A stretch of DNA of 64,000 bases from Desmodus rotundus. Its lineage: Eukaryota > Chordata > Mammalia > Chiroptera > Phyllostomidae. A program made the position numbers and the translations under genes. This document shows, in pieces, positions 34,644 to 45,250 of this stretch. Every line of letters starts with the position of its first letter. Positions within the stretch are counted from its first letter, which is position 1. Below the pieces are notes generated by a model. The model had not been told where the DNA came from, ran no database searches, and worked only from the letters and a program-made list of their open reading frames with translations. The stretch covers positions 13,956,934 through 14,020,933 of the forward strand of contig NC_071398.1 in the NCBI RefSeq assembly GCF_022682495.2, written 5' to 3'.

Positions 34644-36603
34644 CCCCCTTTACGGATGGAAGAACAGGGGGGAGGCGCCCAGGAGATGGCTTTTGTCCGA
34701 GCCGCGGCTGGGTGGTTTTCGGGCCAAGAGGCGGGGCCGCGCAGGCGCAGGCAGGCCCCCCCACCACCAGCATCCCTCCGGGCAACGTGCCCCCCCCCCC
34801 CCCTTGAGATATCAGGCCAGGTTCACAGGGTCCCTGGGCTGGTGTCAGAGTTAACGGAAGCCCTCCCTGCCATCCAGAGGACCGTGCGTTTTCCCGTGGA
34901 CCACACTTCCCAGCAGCTCTCCCACCCCCGCAGAGGCAGAGTGCCAGGGAAGAACTAGGGACCTGGGGCCGGGAAGAGGGGCCGGCCCCGGTTCCGCGCC
35001 AGGTGGAGCGGGTCCCGGCGGGCGGGTGGGCGGGACCCTCGTCCACGGACCGGTCCTCCCGTGGGGAGTCTGGCCCGTGCCCCGCCTGGGAGGCTAAGAG
35101 CCTTGCTTCGCCTGCAACGCCCCCACCCTGCCACAAGGCGGCAGACTTGGACCCAGCCGCTTCAACCCTCCAGTCTGTGCAGAACCACCCAAAAATGGAG
35201 TGTGACCGCTGCGACCTCAGTCCCCCAGAGCTCGAAGCCCCACCTCTGTGAGGGAATCGGCGGCCTCCTGTCCTTGGCGTCCGCAAAAGGCATTCACCTG
35301 CGGTGAACCAGGGCCTCGGGAGAGCAGGGCCAGGCCCCATGGTAGGAGCCCGGGGGAGGCAACGGCAGCCTCTGCGGCCAGGCCTCGGGCTCTCGCCGGG
35401 GCTCTCTCGGGGCGCGGGCACCCTCTCTCGCCTAGAGAGTGCCCACGCCGTCCCTTGACCCCAGCGAGACACCTGCTTCCCGTGACAAGAGGCCCCCTGC
35501 CTCCATGGAGCTTGGAACTCTGGGGCCGGGCTGCGGGTCACTGGGCTAAGTGGCTGGAAACGCGCAGACCCCTCCGTCCCGACCGCCCCACTGCGAAGAT
35601 CCCCCTGCTCTTCCATCCGTAAGGGGGTCGCCCCTTACGGATGGAAGAGCAGGGGGGAGGCCCCCAGGAGATGGCATTTGTCAGAGCCGCAGCTGGCCGG
35701 TTTCGGGCCGAGACGCGGGACCCGGCAGGTAGAGGGCAGGCAGCCCCACCAGAAGCCTCCCTCGGGGCAACGGGCCCCACCCTGGACATCTCAGGCCTGC
35801 TTCACAGAGTCCCTGGGGTCCTGTCCGTGGAACTGGAAGCTCTCCCCGCCACCCAGAGGTCCGTTCCTTTGCCCGTGGACCACACTTGCCGGCGCGTCTC
35901 CCACCCCGGCAGAGGCAGAGTGCCAAGGAAGAACTAGGGACCCGGGGCCTCGATGAGGGGCGGGCCAGGGTTCCGCGCCTGGTGGGCAGGGGCCCGGGCG
36001 GGCCCCACCCACGCCCAGGGACCCCGTCTCCCGGGGGGACTCGGGCCTGAGACCTGCCTGGGGGGGGGCTGAGAGTCTTTCTTGGCTCAAACGGCCCCAC
36101 CCTGCCCCGAGGCGGCAAACGTGCACCCAGACGCTTCTACTCTCTAAAGTCTGGGCTGGACTTGGCGAGAAGGGACTGTGTCCGCTGGGACCCGGGTCCC
36201 ACAGAGCTCGAACCCCCCTCCCCGTGAAGGCATCCGCGGCCTGTGGTCCTTGGTGTCCGCAAAAGGCATTCACCTGCGGAGAACCTGGGCCCAGGTGAGC
36301 GGGACCAGGCCCCACGGCAGGAGCCTAGGGAGGCCCCTGGAGCCACGGGGGCCAGGGCTGGGCATTTTCCCGGGTGCTCTCTCGGGTCCCGGGTGCCCTC
36401 TCTCGCCCGGGGAGTGCCCACGCCGTCCCTTGACCCCCGCAGGACGCCCGCATCCCGCCATAAGCGGCCCACCTCCTCCACGGAGCACGGACACAGGGGG
36501 CCGGGGTGCGAGCAACTGGCCTACGTGGCGGCAAACCCGCAGACCCCTCCGTCCCGTCCCCGCCACTGCGAAGATCCCCCTGTTCTTCCATCCGTAAAGG
36601 GGT
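34644..36603 (+). repeat. Array 1 unit 6
   Basis: B palindrome arms 35,601-35,626 and 35,631-35,656. Poly-C run of 14. Confidence 0.95.
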
Positions 36604-38564
36604 CCCCCTTTACGGATGGAAGAACAGGGGGGAGGCGCCCAGGAGATGGCTTTTGTCCGAGCCGCGGCTGGGTGGTTTTCGGGCCAAGAGGCGGGGCCGC
36701 GCAGGCGCAGGCAGGCCCCCCCACCACCAGCATCCCTCCGGGCAACGTGCCCCCCCCCCCCCCCTTGAGATATCAGGCCAGGTTCACAGGGTCCCTGGGC
36801 TGGTGTCAGAGTTAACGGAAGCCCTCCCTGCCATCCAGAGGACCGTGCGTTTTCCCGTGGACCACACTTCCCAGCAGCTCTCCCACCCCCGCAGAGGCAG
36901 AGTGCCAGGGAAGAACTAGGGACCTGGGGCCGGGAAGAGGGGCCGGCCCCGGTTCCGCGCCAGGTGGAGCGGGTCCCGGCGGGCGGGTGGGCGGGACCCT
37001 CGTCCACGGACCGGTCCTCCCGTGGGGAGTCTGGCCCGTGCCCCGCCTGGGAGGCTAAGAGCCTTGCTTCGCCTGCAACGCCCCCACCCTGCCACAAGGC
37101 GGCAGACTTGGACCCAGCCGCTTCAACCCTCCAGTCTGTGCAGAACCACCCAAAAATGGAGTGTGACCGCTGCGACCTCAGTCCCCCAGAGCTCGAAGCC
37201 CCACCTCTGTGAGGGAATCGGCGGCCTCCTGTCCTTGGCGTCCGCAAAAGGCATTCACCTGCGGTGAACCAGGGCCTCGGGAGAGCAGGGCCAGGCCCCA
37301 TGGTAGGAGCCCGGGGGAGGCAACGGCAGCCTCTGCGGCCAGGCCTCGGGCTCTCGCCGGGGCTCTCTCGGGGCGCGGGCACCCTCTCTCGCCTAGAGAG
37401 TGCCCACGCCGTCCCTTGACCCCAGCGAGACACCTGCTTCCCGTGACAAGAGGCCCCCTGCCTCCATGGAGCTTGGAACTCTGGGGCCGGGCTGCGGGTC
37501 ACTGGGCTAAGTGGCTGGAAACGCGCAGACCCCTCCGTCCCGACCGCCCCACTGCGAAGATCCCCCTGCTCTTCCATCCGTAAGGGGGTCGCCCCTTACG
37601 GATGGAAGAGCAGGGGGGAGGCCCCCAGGAGATGGCATTTGTCAGAGCCGCAGCTGGCCGGTTTCGGGCCGAGACGCGGGACCCGGCAGGTAGAGGGCAG
37701 GCAGCCCCACCAGAAGCCTCCCTCGGGGCAACGGGCCCCACCCTGGACATCTCAGGCCTGCTTCACAGAGTCCCTGGGGTCCTGTCCGTGGAACTGGAAG
37801 CTCTCCCCGCCACCCAGAGGTCCGTTCCTTTGCCCGTGGACCACACTTGCCGGCGCGTCTCCCACCCCGGCAGAGGCAGAGTGCCAAGGAAGAACTAGGG
37901 ACCCGGGGCCTCGATGAGGGGCGGGCCAGGGTTCCGCGCCTGGTGGGCAGGGGCCCGGGCGGGCCCCACCCACGCCCAGGGACCCCGTCTCCCGGGGGGA
38001 CTCGGGCCTGAGACCTGCCTGGGGGGGGGCTGAGAGTCTTTCTTGGCTCAAACGGCCCCACCCTGCCCCGAGGCGGCAAACGTGCACCCAGACGCTTCTA
38101 CTCTCTAAAGTCTGGGCTGGACTTGGCGAGAAGGGACTGTGTCCGCTGGGACCCGGGTCCCACAGAGCTCGAACCCCCCTCCCCGTGAAGGCATCCGCGG
38201 CCTGTGGTCCTTGGTGTCCGCAAAAGGCATTCACCTGCGGAGAACCTGGGCCCAGGTGAGCGGGACCAGGCCCCACGGCAGGAGCCTAGGGAGGCCCCTG
38301 GAGCCACGGGGGCCAGGGCTGGGCATTTTCCCGGGTGCTCTCTCGGGTCCCGGGTGCCCTCTCTCGCCCGGGGAGTGCCCACGCCGTCCCTTGACCCCCG
38401 CAGGACGCCCGCATCCCGCCATAAGCGGCCCACCTCCTCCACGGAGCACGGACACAGGGGGCCGGGGTGCGAGCAACTGGCCTACGTGGCGGCAAACCCG
38501 CAGACCCCTCCGTCCCGTCCCCGCCACTGCGAAGATCCCCCTGTTCTTCCATCCGTAAAGGGGT
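36604..38564 (+). repeat. Array 1 unit 7
   Basis: B palindrome arms 37,562-37,587 and 37,592-37,617. Poly-C run of 15. Confidence 0.95.
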
Positions 38565-40527
38565 CCCCCTTTACGGATGGAAGAACAGGGGGGAGGCGCC
38601 CAGGAGATGGCTTTTGTCCGAGCCGCGGCTGGGTGGTTTTCGGGCCAAGAGGCGGGGCCGCGCAGGCGCAGGCAGGCCCCCCCACCACCAGCATCCCTCC
38701 GGGCAACGTGCCCCCCCCCCCCCCCCCTTGAGATATCAGGCCAGGTTCACAGGGTCCCTGGGCTGGTGTCAGAGTTAACGGAAGCCCTCCCTGCCATCCA
38801 GAGGACCGTGCGTTTTCCCGTGGACCACACTTCCCAGCAGCTCTCCCACCCCCGCAGAGGCAGAGTGCCAGGGAAGAACTAGGGACCTGGGGCCGGGAAG
38901 AGGGGCCGGCCCCGGTTCCGCGCCAGGTGGAGCGGGTCCCGGCGGGCGGGTGGGCGGGACCCTCGTCCACGGACCGGTCCTCCCGTGGGGAGTCTGGCCC
39001 GTGCCCCGCCTGGGAGGCTAAGAGCCTTGCTTCGCCTGCAACGCCCCCACCCTGCCACAAGGCGGCAGACTTGGACCCAGCCGCTTCAACCCTCCAGTCT
39101 GTGCAGAACCACCCAAAAATGGAGTGTGACCGCTGCGACCTCAGTCCCCCAGAGCTCGAAGCCCCACCTCTGTGAGGGAATCGGCGGCCTCCTGTCCTTG
39201 GCGTCCGCAAAAGGCATTCACCTGCGGTGAACCAGGGCCTCGGGAGAGCAGGGCCAGGCCCCATGGTAGGAGCCCGGGGGAGGCAACGGCAGCCTCTGCG
39301 GCCAGGCCTCGGGCTCTTGCCGGGGCTCTCTCGGGGCGCGGGCACCCTCTCTCGCCTAGAGAGTGCCCACGCCGTCCCTTGACCCCAGCGAGACACCTGC
39401 TTCCCGTGACAAGAGGCCCCCTGCCTCCATGGAGCTTGGAACTCTGGGGCCGGGCTGCGGGTCACTGGGCTAAGTGGCTGGAAACGCGCAGACCCCTCCG
39501 TCCCGACCGCCCCACTGCGAAGATCCCCCTGCTCTTCCATCCGTAAGGGGGTCGCCCCTTACGGATGGAAGAGCAGGGGGGAGGCCCCCAGGAGATGGCA
39601 TTTGTCAGAGCCGCAGCTGGCCGGTTTCGGGCCGAGACGCGGGACCCGGCAGGTAGAGGGCAGGCAGCCCCACCAGAAGCCTCCCTCGGGGCAACGGGCC
39701 CCACCCTGGACATCTCAGGCCTGCTTCACAGAGTCCCTGGGGTCCTGTCCGTGGAACTGGAAGCTCTCCCCGCCACCCAGAGGTCCGTTCCTTTGCCCGT
39801 GGACCACACTTGCCGGCGCGTCTCCCACCCCGGCAGAGGCAGAGTGCCAAGGAAGAACTAGGGACCCGGGGCCTCGATGAGGGGCGGGCCAGGGTTCCGC
39901 GCCTGGTGGGCAGGGGCCCGGGCGGGCCCCACCCACGCCCAGGGACCCCGTCTCCCGGGGGGACTCGGGCCTGAGACCTGCCTGGGGGGGGGCTGAGAGT
40001 CTTTCTTGGCTCAAACGGCCCCACCCTGCCCCGAGGCGGCAAACGTGCACCCAGACGCTTCTACTCTCTAAAGTCTGGGCTGGACTTGGCGAGAAGGGAC
40101 TGTGTCCGCTGGGACCCGGGTCCCACAGAGCTCGAACCCCCCTCCCCGTGAAGGCATCCGCGGCCTGTGGTCCTTGGTGTCCGCAAAAGGCATTCACCTG
40201 CGGAGAACCTGGGCCCAGGTGAGCGGGACCAGGCCCCACGGCAGGAGCCTAGGGAGGCCCCTGGAGCCACGGGGGCCAGGGCTGGGCATTTTCCCGGGTG
40301 CTCTCTCGGGTCCCGGGTGCCCTCTCTCGCCCGGGGAGTGCCCACGCCGTCCCTTGACCCCCGCAGGACGCCCGCATCCCGCCATAAGCGGCCCACCTCC
40401 TCCACGGAGCACGGACACAGGGGGCCGGGGTGCGAGCAACTGGCCTACGTGGCGGCAAACCCGCAGACCCCTCCGTCCCGTCCCCGCCACTGCGAAGATC
40501 CCCCTGTTCTTCCATCCGTAAAGGGGT
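38565..40527 (+). repeat. Array 1 unit 8
   Basis: B palindrome arms 39,525-39,550 and 39,555-39,580. Poly-C run of 17. A private C-to-T change near 39,317 ('gggctcttgccgg' where the others have 'gggctctcgccgg'). Confidence 0.95.
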
Positions 40528-42383
40528 CCCCCTTTACGGATGGAAGAACAGGGGGGAGGCGCCCAGGAGATGGCTTTTGTCCGAGCCGCGGCTGGGTGGT
40601 TTTCGGGCCAAGAGGCGGGGCCGCGCAGGCGCAGGCAGGCCCCCCCACCACCAGCATCCCTCCGGGCAACGTGCCCCCCCCCCCCCCCCCCTTGAGATAT
40701 CAGGCCAGGTTCACAGGGTCCCTGGGCTGGTGTCAGAGTTAACGGAAGCCCTCCCTGCCATCCAGAGGACCGTGCGTTTTCCCGTGGACCACACTTCCCA
40801 GCAGCTCTCCCACCCCCGCAGAGGCAGAGTGCCAGGGAAGAACTAGGGACCTGGGGCCGGGAAGAGGGGCCGGCCCCGGTTCCGCGCCAGGTGGAGCGGG
40901 TCCCGGCGGGCGGGTGGGCGGGACCCTCGTCCACGGACCGGTCCTCCCGTGGGGAGTCTGGCCCGTGCCCCGCCTGGGAGGCTAAGAGCCTTGCTTCGCC
41001 TGCAACGCCCCCACCCTGCCACAAGGCGGCAGACTTGGACCCAGCCGCTTCAACCCTCCAGTCTGTGCAGAACCACCCAAAAATGGAGTGTGACCGCTGC
41101 GACCTCAGTCCCCCAGAGCTCGAAGCCCCACCTCTGTGAGGGAATCGGCGGCCTCCTGTCCTTGGCGTCCGCAAAAGGCATTCACCTGCGGTGAACCAGG
41201 GCCTCGGGAGAGCAGGGCCAGGCCCCATGGTAGGAGCCCGGGGGAGGCAACGGCAGCCTCTGCGGCCAGGCCTCGGGCTCTCGCCGGGGCTCTCTCGGGG
41301 CGCGGGCACCCTCTCTCGCCTAGAGAGTGCCCACGCCGTCCCTTGACCCCAGCGAGACACCTGCTTCCCGTGACAAGAGGCCCCCTGCCTCCATGGAGCT
41401 TGGAACTCTGGGGCCGGGCTGCGGGTCACTGGGCTAAGTGGCTGGAAACGCGCAGACCCCTCCGTCCCGACCGCCCCACTGCGAAGATCCCCCTGCTCTT
41501 CCATCCGTAAGGGGGTCGCCCCTTACGGATGGAAGAGCAGGGGGGAGGCCCCCAGGAGATGGCATTTGTCAGAGCCGCAGCTGGCCGGTTTCGGGCCGAG
41601 ACGCGGGACCCGGCAGGTAGAGGGCAGGCAGCCCCACCAGAAGCCTCCCTCGGGGCAACGGGCCCCACCCTGGACATCTCAGGCCTGCTTCACAGAGTCC
41701 CTGGGGTCCTGTCCGTGGAACTGGAAGCTCTCCCCGCCACCCAGAGGTCCGTTCCTTTGCCCGTGGACCACACTTGCCGGCGCGTCTCCCACCCCGGCAG
41801 AGGCAGAGTGCCAAGGAAGAACTAGGGACCCGGGGCCTCGATGAGGGGCGGGCCAGGGTTCCGCGCCTGGTGGGCAGGGGCCCGGGCGGGCCCCACCCAC
41901 GCCCAGGGACCCCGTCTCCCGGGGGGACTCGGGCCTGAGACCTGCCTGGGGGGGGGCTGAGAGTCTTTCTTGGCTCAAACGGCCCCACCCTGCCCCGAGG
42001 CGGCAAACGTGCACCCAGACGCTTCTACTCTCTAAAGTCTGGGCTGGACTTGGCGAGAAGGGACTGTGTCCGCTGGGACCCGGGTCCCACAGAGCTCGAA
42101 CCCCCCTCCCCGTGAAGGCATCCGCGGCCTGTGGTCCTTGGTGTCCGCAAAAGGCATTCACCTGCGGAGAACCTGGGCCCAGGTGAGCGGGACCAGGCCC
42201 CACGGCAGGAGCCTAGGGAGGCCCCTGGAGCCACGGGGGCCAGGGCTGGGCATTTTCCCGGGTGCTCTCTCGGGTCCCGGGTGCCCTCTCTCGCCCGGGG
42301 AGTGCCCACGCCGTCCCTTGACCCCCGCAGGACGCCCGCATCCCGCCATAAGCGGCCCACCTCCTCCACGGAGCACGGACACA
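40528..42383 (+). repeat. Array 1 unit 9, truncated by the gap
   Basis: B palindrome arms 41,489-41,514 and 41,519-41,544. Poly-C run of 18, the longest. Sequence stops about 0.1 kb before the expected next A palindrome. Confidence 0.95.
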
Positions 42384-42623
42384 NNNNNNNNNNNNNNNNN
42401 NNNNNNNNNNNNNNNNNNNNNNNNNNNNNNNNNNNNNNNNNNNNNNNNNNNNNNNNNNNNNNNNNNNNNNNNNNNNNNNNNNNNNNNNNNNNNNNNNNNN
42501 NNNNNNNNNNNNNNNNNNNNNNNNNNNNNNNNNNNNNNNNNNNNNNNNNNNNNNNNNNNNNNNNNNNNNNNNNNNNNNNNNNNNNNNNNNNNNNNNNNNN
42601 NNNNNNNNNNNNNNNNNNNNNNN
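42384..42623. other. Assembly gap (240 N)
   Basis: Unresolved bases lie exactly between the two array types, so the real junction and the true array lengths are not visible. The size may be nominal. Confidence 0.99.
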
Positions 42624-42670
42624 GGGAGGTCACGTGCCCCACCCTTGAGGGGTCACATGACCCACCTTGA
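42624..42670 (+). repeat. End of a 23-bp minisatellite tract
   Basis: Last units of a tract whose beginning lies in the gap. Confidence 0.9.
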
Positions 42671-45250
42671 GAGGTCACAGCAGTTTTACAGGGTCCCTGC
42701 GCACCTGTTCGGGGAAACAGAAGCCCTCCCTGCCACTCAGAGGACCGCGCGATTTCCCACAGGCCACACTGCCTAGCAGCACCTTCAGCCCCGCACAGAC
42801 AGTGTGCTAAGGACAGACTTGGGTACCGGGGGCATGGGCGGGGGATTTCCCATGGAACTCTCTAAGGGTCCGGTGCCCTGTGTGGCCCGGGGAGTGCCCA
42901 TGCCGTTACTTTACCCCGCAGGACACTTGCATCCAGCAATAAGCAGCCCTCTGCCTCCACGGGGCTCAAACACCTGGGCCCGGTGTGGTGTGCGGGCACC
43001 TGGCGTACGTGGAGGCAAACCCGCAGAGCCCTCTGGCCCGAACCCACCACTGCGAAGATCCCCCTTTTCTTCCATCCGTAAAGGGTCACGCTTGAGGAGT
43101 GGAAGAACATGGGGAGGCCCCCAGGAGATGGCTTTTCTCCGAGCCGCGGCTGGCTCGTTTCGGGCCCATACGTGGGCCGGGCATGCGCACTCAGGCTCCC
43201 AAGCACACGCCTCCCTCGGCTCACCTGACCCACCCTTTAGAGGTCACAGCAGTTTCACAGGGTCCCTGGGCACCTGTCCGTGGACACAGGTGCCCTCCCT
43301 GCCACCTAGAGGACCACGCGATTTCCGCTGGGGAACACTGCCCGGAAGCACTCCCAGCCTCGCACAGACACTGTGCGCAGGATAGACTTGTGGACCAGGG
43401 GCCTGGGGCGGGGAATTTTCCAGGGAACTCTCTAAAGGCCAGGTGCCCTCTGTCGCCCTGGGAGTGCCCACGCCGTCCCTTAACCCTGCAGGACACTATC
43501 ATCCAGCAATAAGCAGCCCTCTGCCTCCACGGGGCTCAAACACCTGGGCCCGGTGTGCGGGCACCTGGCGTACGTGGAGGCAAACCCGCAGAGCCCTCTG
43601 GCCCGAACCCACCACTGCGAAGATCCCCTTTTCTTCCATCCGTAAAGGGGTCACGCTTGAGGAGTGGAAGAACATGGGGAGGCCCCCAGGAGATGGCTTT
43701 TCTCCGAGCCGCGGCTGGCTCGTTTCGGGCCCATACGTGGGCCGGGCATGCGCACTCAGGCTCCCAAGCACACGCCTCCCTCGGCTCACCTGACCCACCC
43801 TTTAGAGGTCACAGCAGTTTCACAGGGTCCCTGGGCACCTGTCCGTGGACACAGGAGCCCTCCCTGCCACCTAGAGGACCACGCGATTTCCGCTGGGGAA
43901 CACTGCCCGGAAGCACTCCCAGCCTCGCACAGACACTGTGCGCAGGATAGACTTGTGGACCAGGGGCCTGGGCGGGGAATTTTCCAGGGAACTCTCTAAA
44001 GGCCAGGTGCCCTCTGTCGCCCTGGGAGTGCCCACGCCGTCCCTTAACCCTGCAGGACACTATCATCCAGCAATAAGCAGCCCTCTGCCTCCACGGGGCT
44101 CAAACACCTGGGCCCGTTGTGCGAGCACCTGGCGTATGTGCAGACAAACCCGCAGACCCCTCTGGCCCGAACCCACCACTGCGAAGATCCCCCTTTCTTC
44201 CATCCTTAAAGGGGTCACGCTTGAGGAGTGGAGGAACATGGGGAGGCCCCAGGACATGGCTTTTCTCCGAGCCGCGGCTGGCTCGTTTCGGGCCCATACG
44301 TGGGCCGCGCATGCGCACTCAGGCTCCCAAGCACACGCCTCCCTCGGCTCACCTGACCCACCCTTAGAGGTCACAGCAATTCCACAGGGTCCCTGGGCAC
44401 CTGTCCGTGGACACAGGAGCCCTCCCTGCCACCCAGGGGACCGCGCCATTTCCCATGGGCCACACTTCCCAGCAGCTCTCCCAGCTCCTCAGAGACAGTG
44501 TGCGCAGGAAAGACTTGGGGACCGGGGGCCTGGGCGGGGGATTTTCCAGGGGGCTGTCTGATGGCCAGGCGTCCTCTCTCGCCCGGTGAGTGTCCAAGCC
44601 GTCCCTTGACCCCCGCAGGAGACCTGATTCCTGCCACAAGCGGCCCTCTAGCCACATGGGGCCGGGACACCTGGGCCCGGTGTGCCAGCAACTGGCCTAC
44701 ATGGAGGCAAACAAACAGACACCTCAGGCCGACCTCACCACTGCGAAGATCCCCCTTTTCTTCCATCCGTAAAGGGGTCACGCTTGAGGAGTGGAAGAAC
44801 ATGGGGAGGCCCCCAGGAGATGGCTTTTCTCCGAGCCGCGGCTGGCTCGTTTCGGGCCTATACGTGGGCCGCACGTGCGCACTCAGGCTCCCCACGCAAG
44901 CCTCCCTCGGGTCACGGGACCCACCCTTGAGGTGTCTCCTGACCTACCCTTGAGGGGTCTCGTGACCAACCCCCGAGGGGTCACGTGACCCACCCCCGAG
45001 GGGTCACGTGACCCACCCCTGAGGGGTCTCGTGACCACCCCTGAGGGGTCACGTGACCAACCCCCGAGGGGTCTCGTGACCCACCCCTGAGGGGTCACGT
45101 GACCCCACCCCTGAGGGGTCTCGTGACCCACCCTTTTGGGGTCACGTGACCCACCCTTATGGGGTCCCGTGACCCACCCTTGAGGGGTCTCGTGACCCAC
45201 CCTTGGGAGGTCACGTGCCCCACCCTTGAGGGGTCACATGACCCACCTTG
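42671..45250 (+). repeat. Array 2 block 1: X-Y-Y-Z plus minisatellite
   Basis: Core 42,671-44,909 (2,239 bp), minisatellite 44,910-45,250 (341 bp). Small private indels: an extra 'gt' near 42,985, and one C missing from the C run near 43,627. Confidence 0.93.
44307..44317 (+). promoter_or_regulatory. NRF1 consensus site of array 2 (representative)
   Basis: GCGCATGCGCA is an exact NRF1 core. It recurs in many Y/Z-preceding monomer heads of array 2; other copies read 'gggcatgcgca', 'gcgcgtgcgca' or 'gcacgtgcgca'. Confidence 0.5.

Larger units (their letters stand above)
24899..42383 (+). repeat. Macrosatellite array 1: ~1,960-bp dimeric higher-order repeat, nine copies
   Basis: Each unit is an A monomer (about 987 bp) followed by a B monomer (about 974 bp). 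A and B are clearly related but diverged. Units measured between centres of the A palindromes are 1,905 (first), then 1,960, 1,961, 1,960, 1,959, 1,960, 1,961 and 1,963 bp; the ninth is cut by the N run. Copies 2-9 appear to differ almost only in homopolymer lengths and a few single bases. The array is very CpG-rich. Open frames up to 436 codons occur on the minus strand, but they shift with poly-C length and are not treated as genes. Confidence 0.97.

Noticed and set aside
28430..41504. Repeated minus-strand open frames of 321-436 codons in array 1
   Set aside because: Their length changes with the poly-C run: 15 or 18 C gives 435-436 codons, 14 or 17 gives 351-352, and 13 gives 321. The frame is not maintained, the translations are low-complexity Pro/Gly/Arg/Ser, and overlapping frames on the other strand are equally open. 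Lack of stops is a GC effect.
22265..41610. CENP-B box-like TTCG...CGGG words ('tttcgggccgagacgcggga')
   Set aside because: The CENP-B box needs seven bases between TTCG and CGGG, with an A at the fifth. Here the gap is ten bases, so the spacing does not fit.
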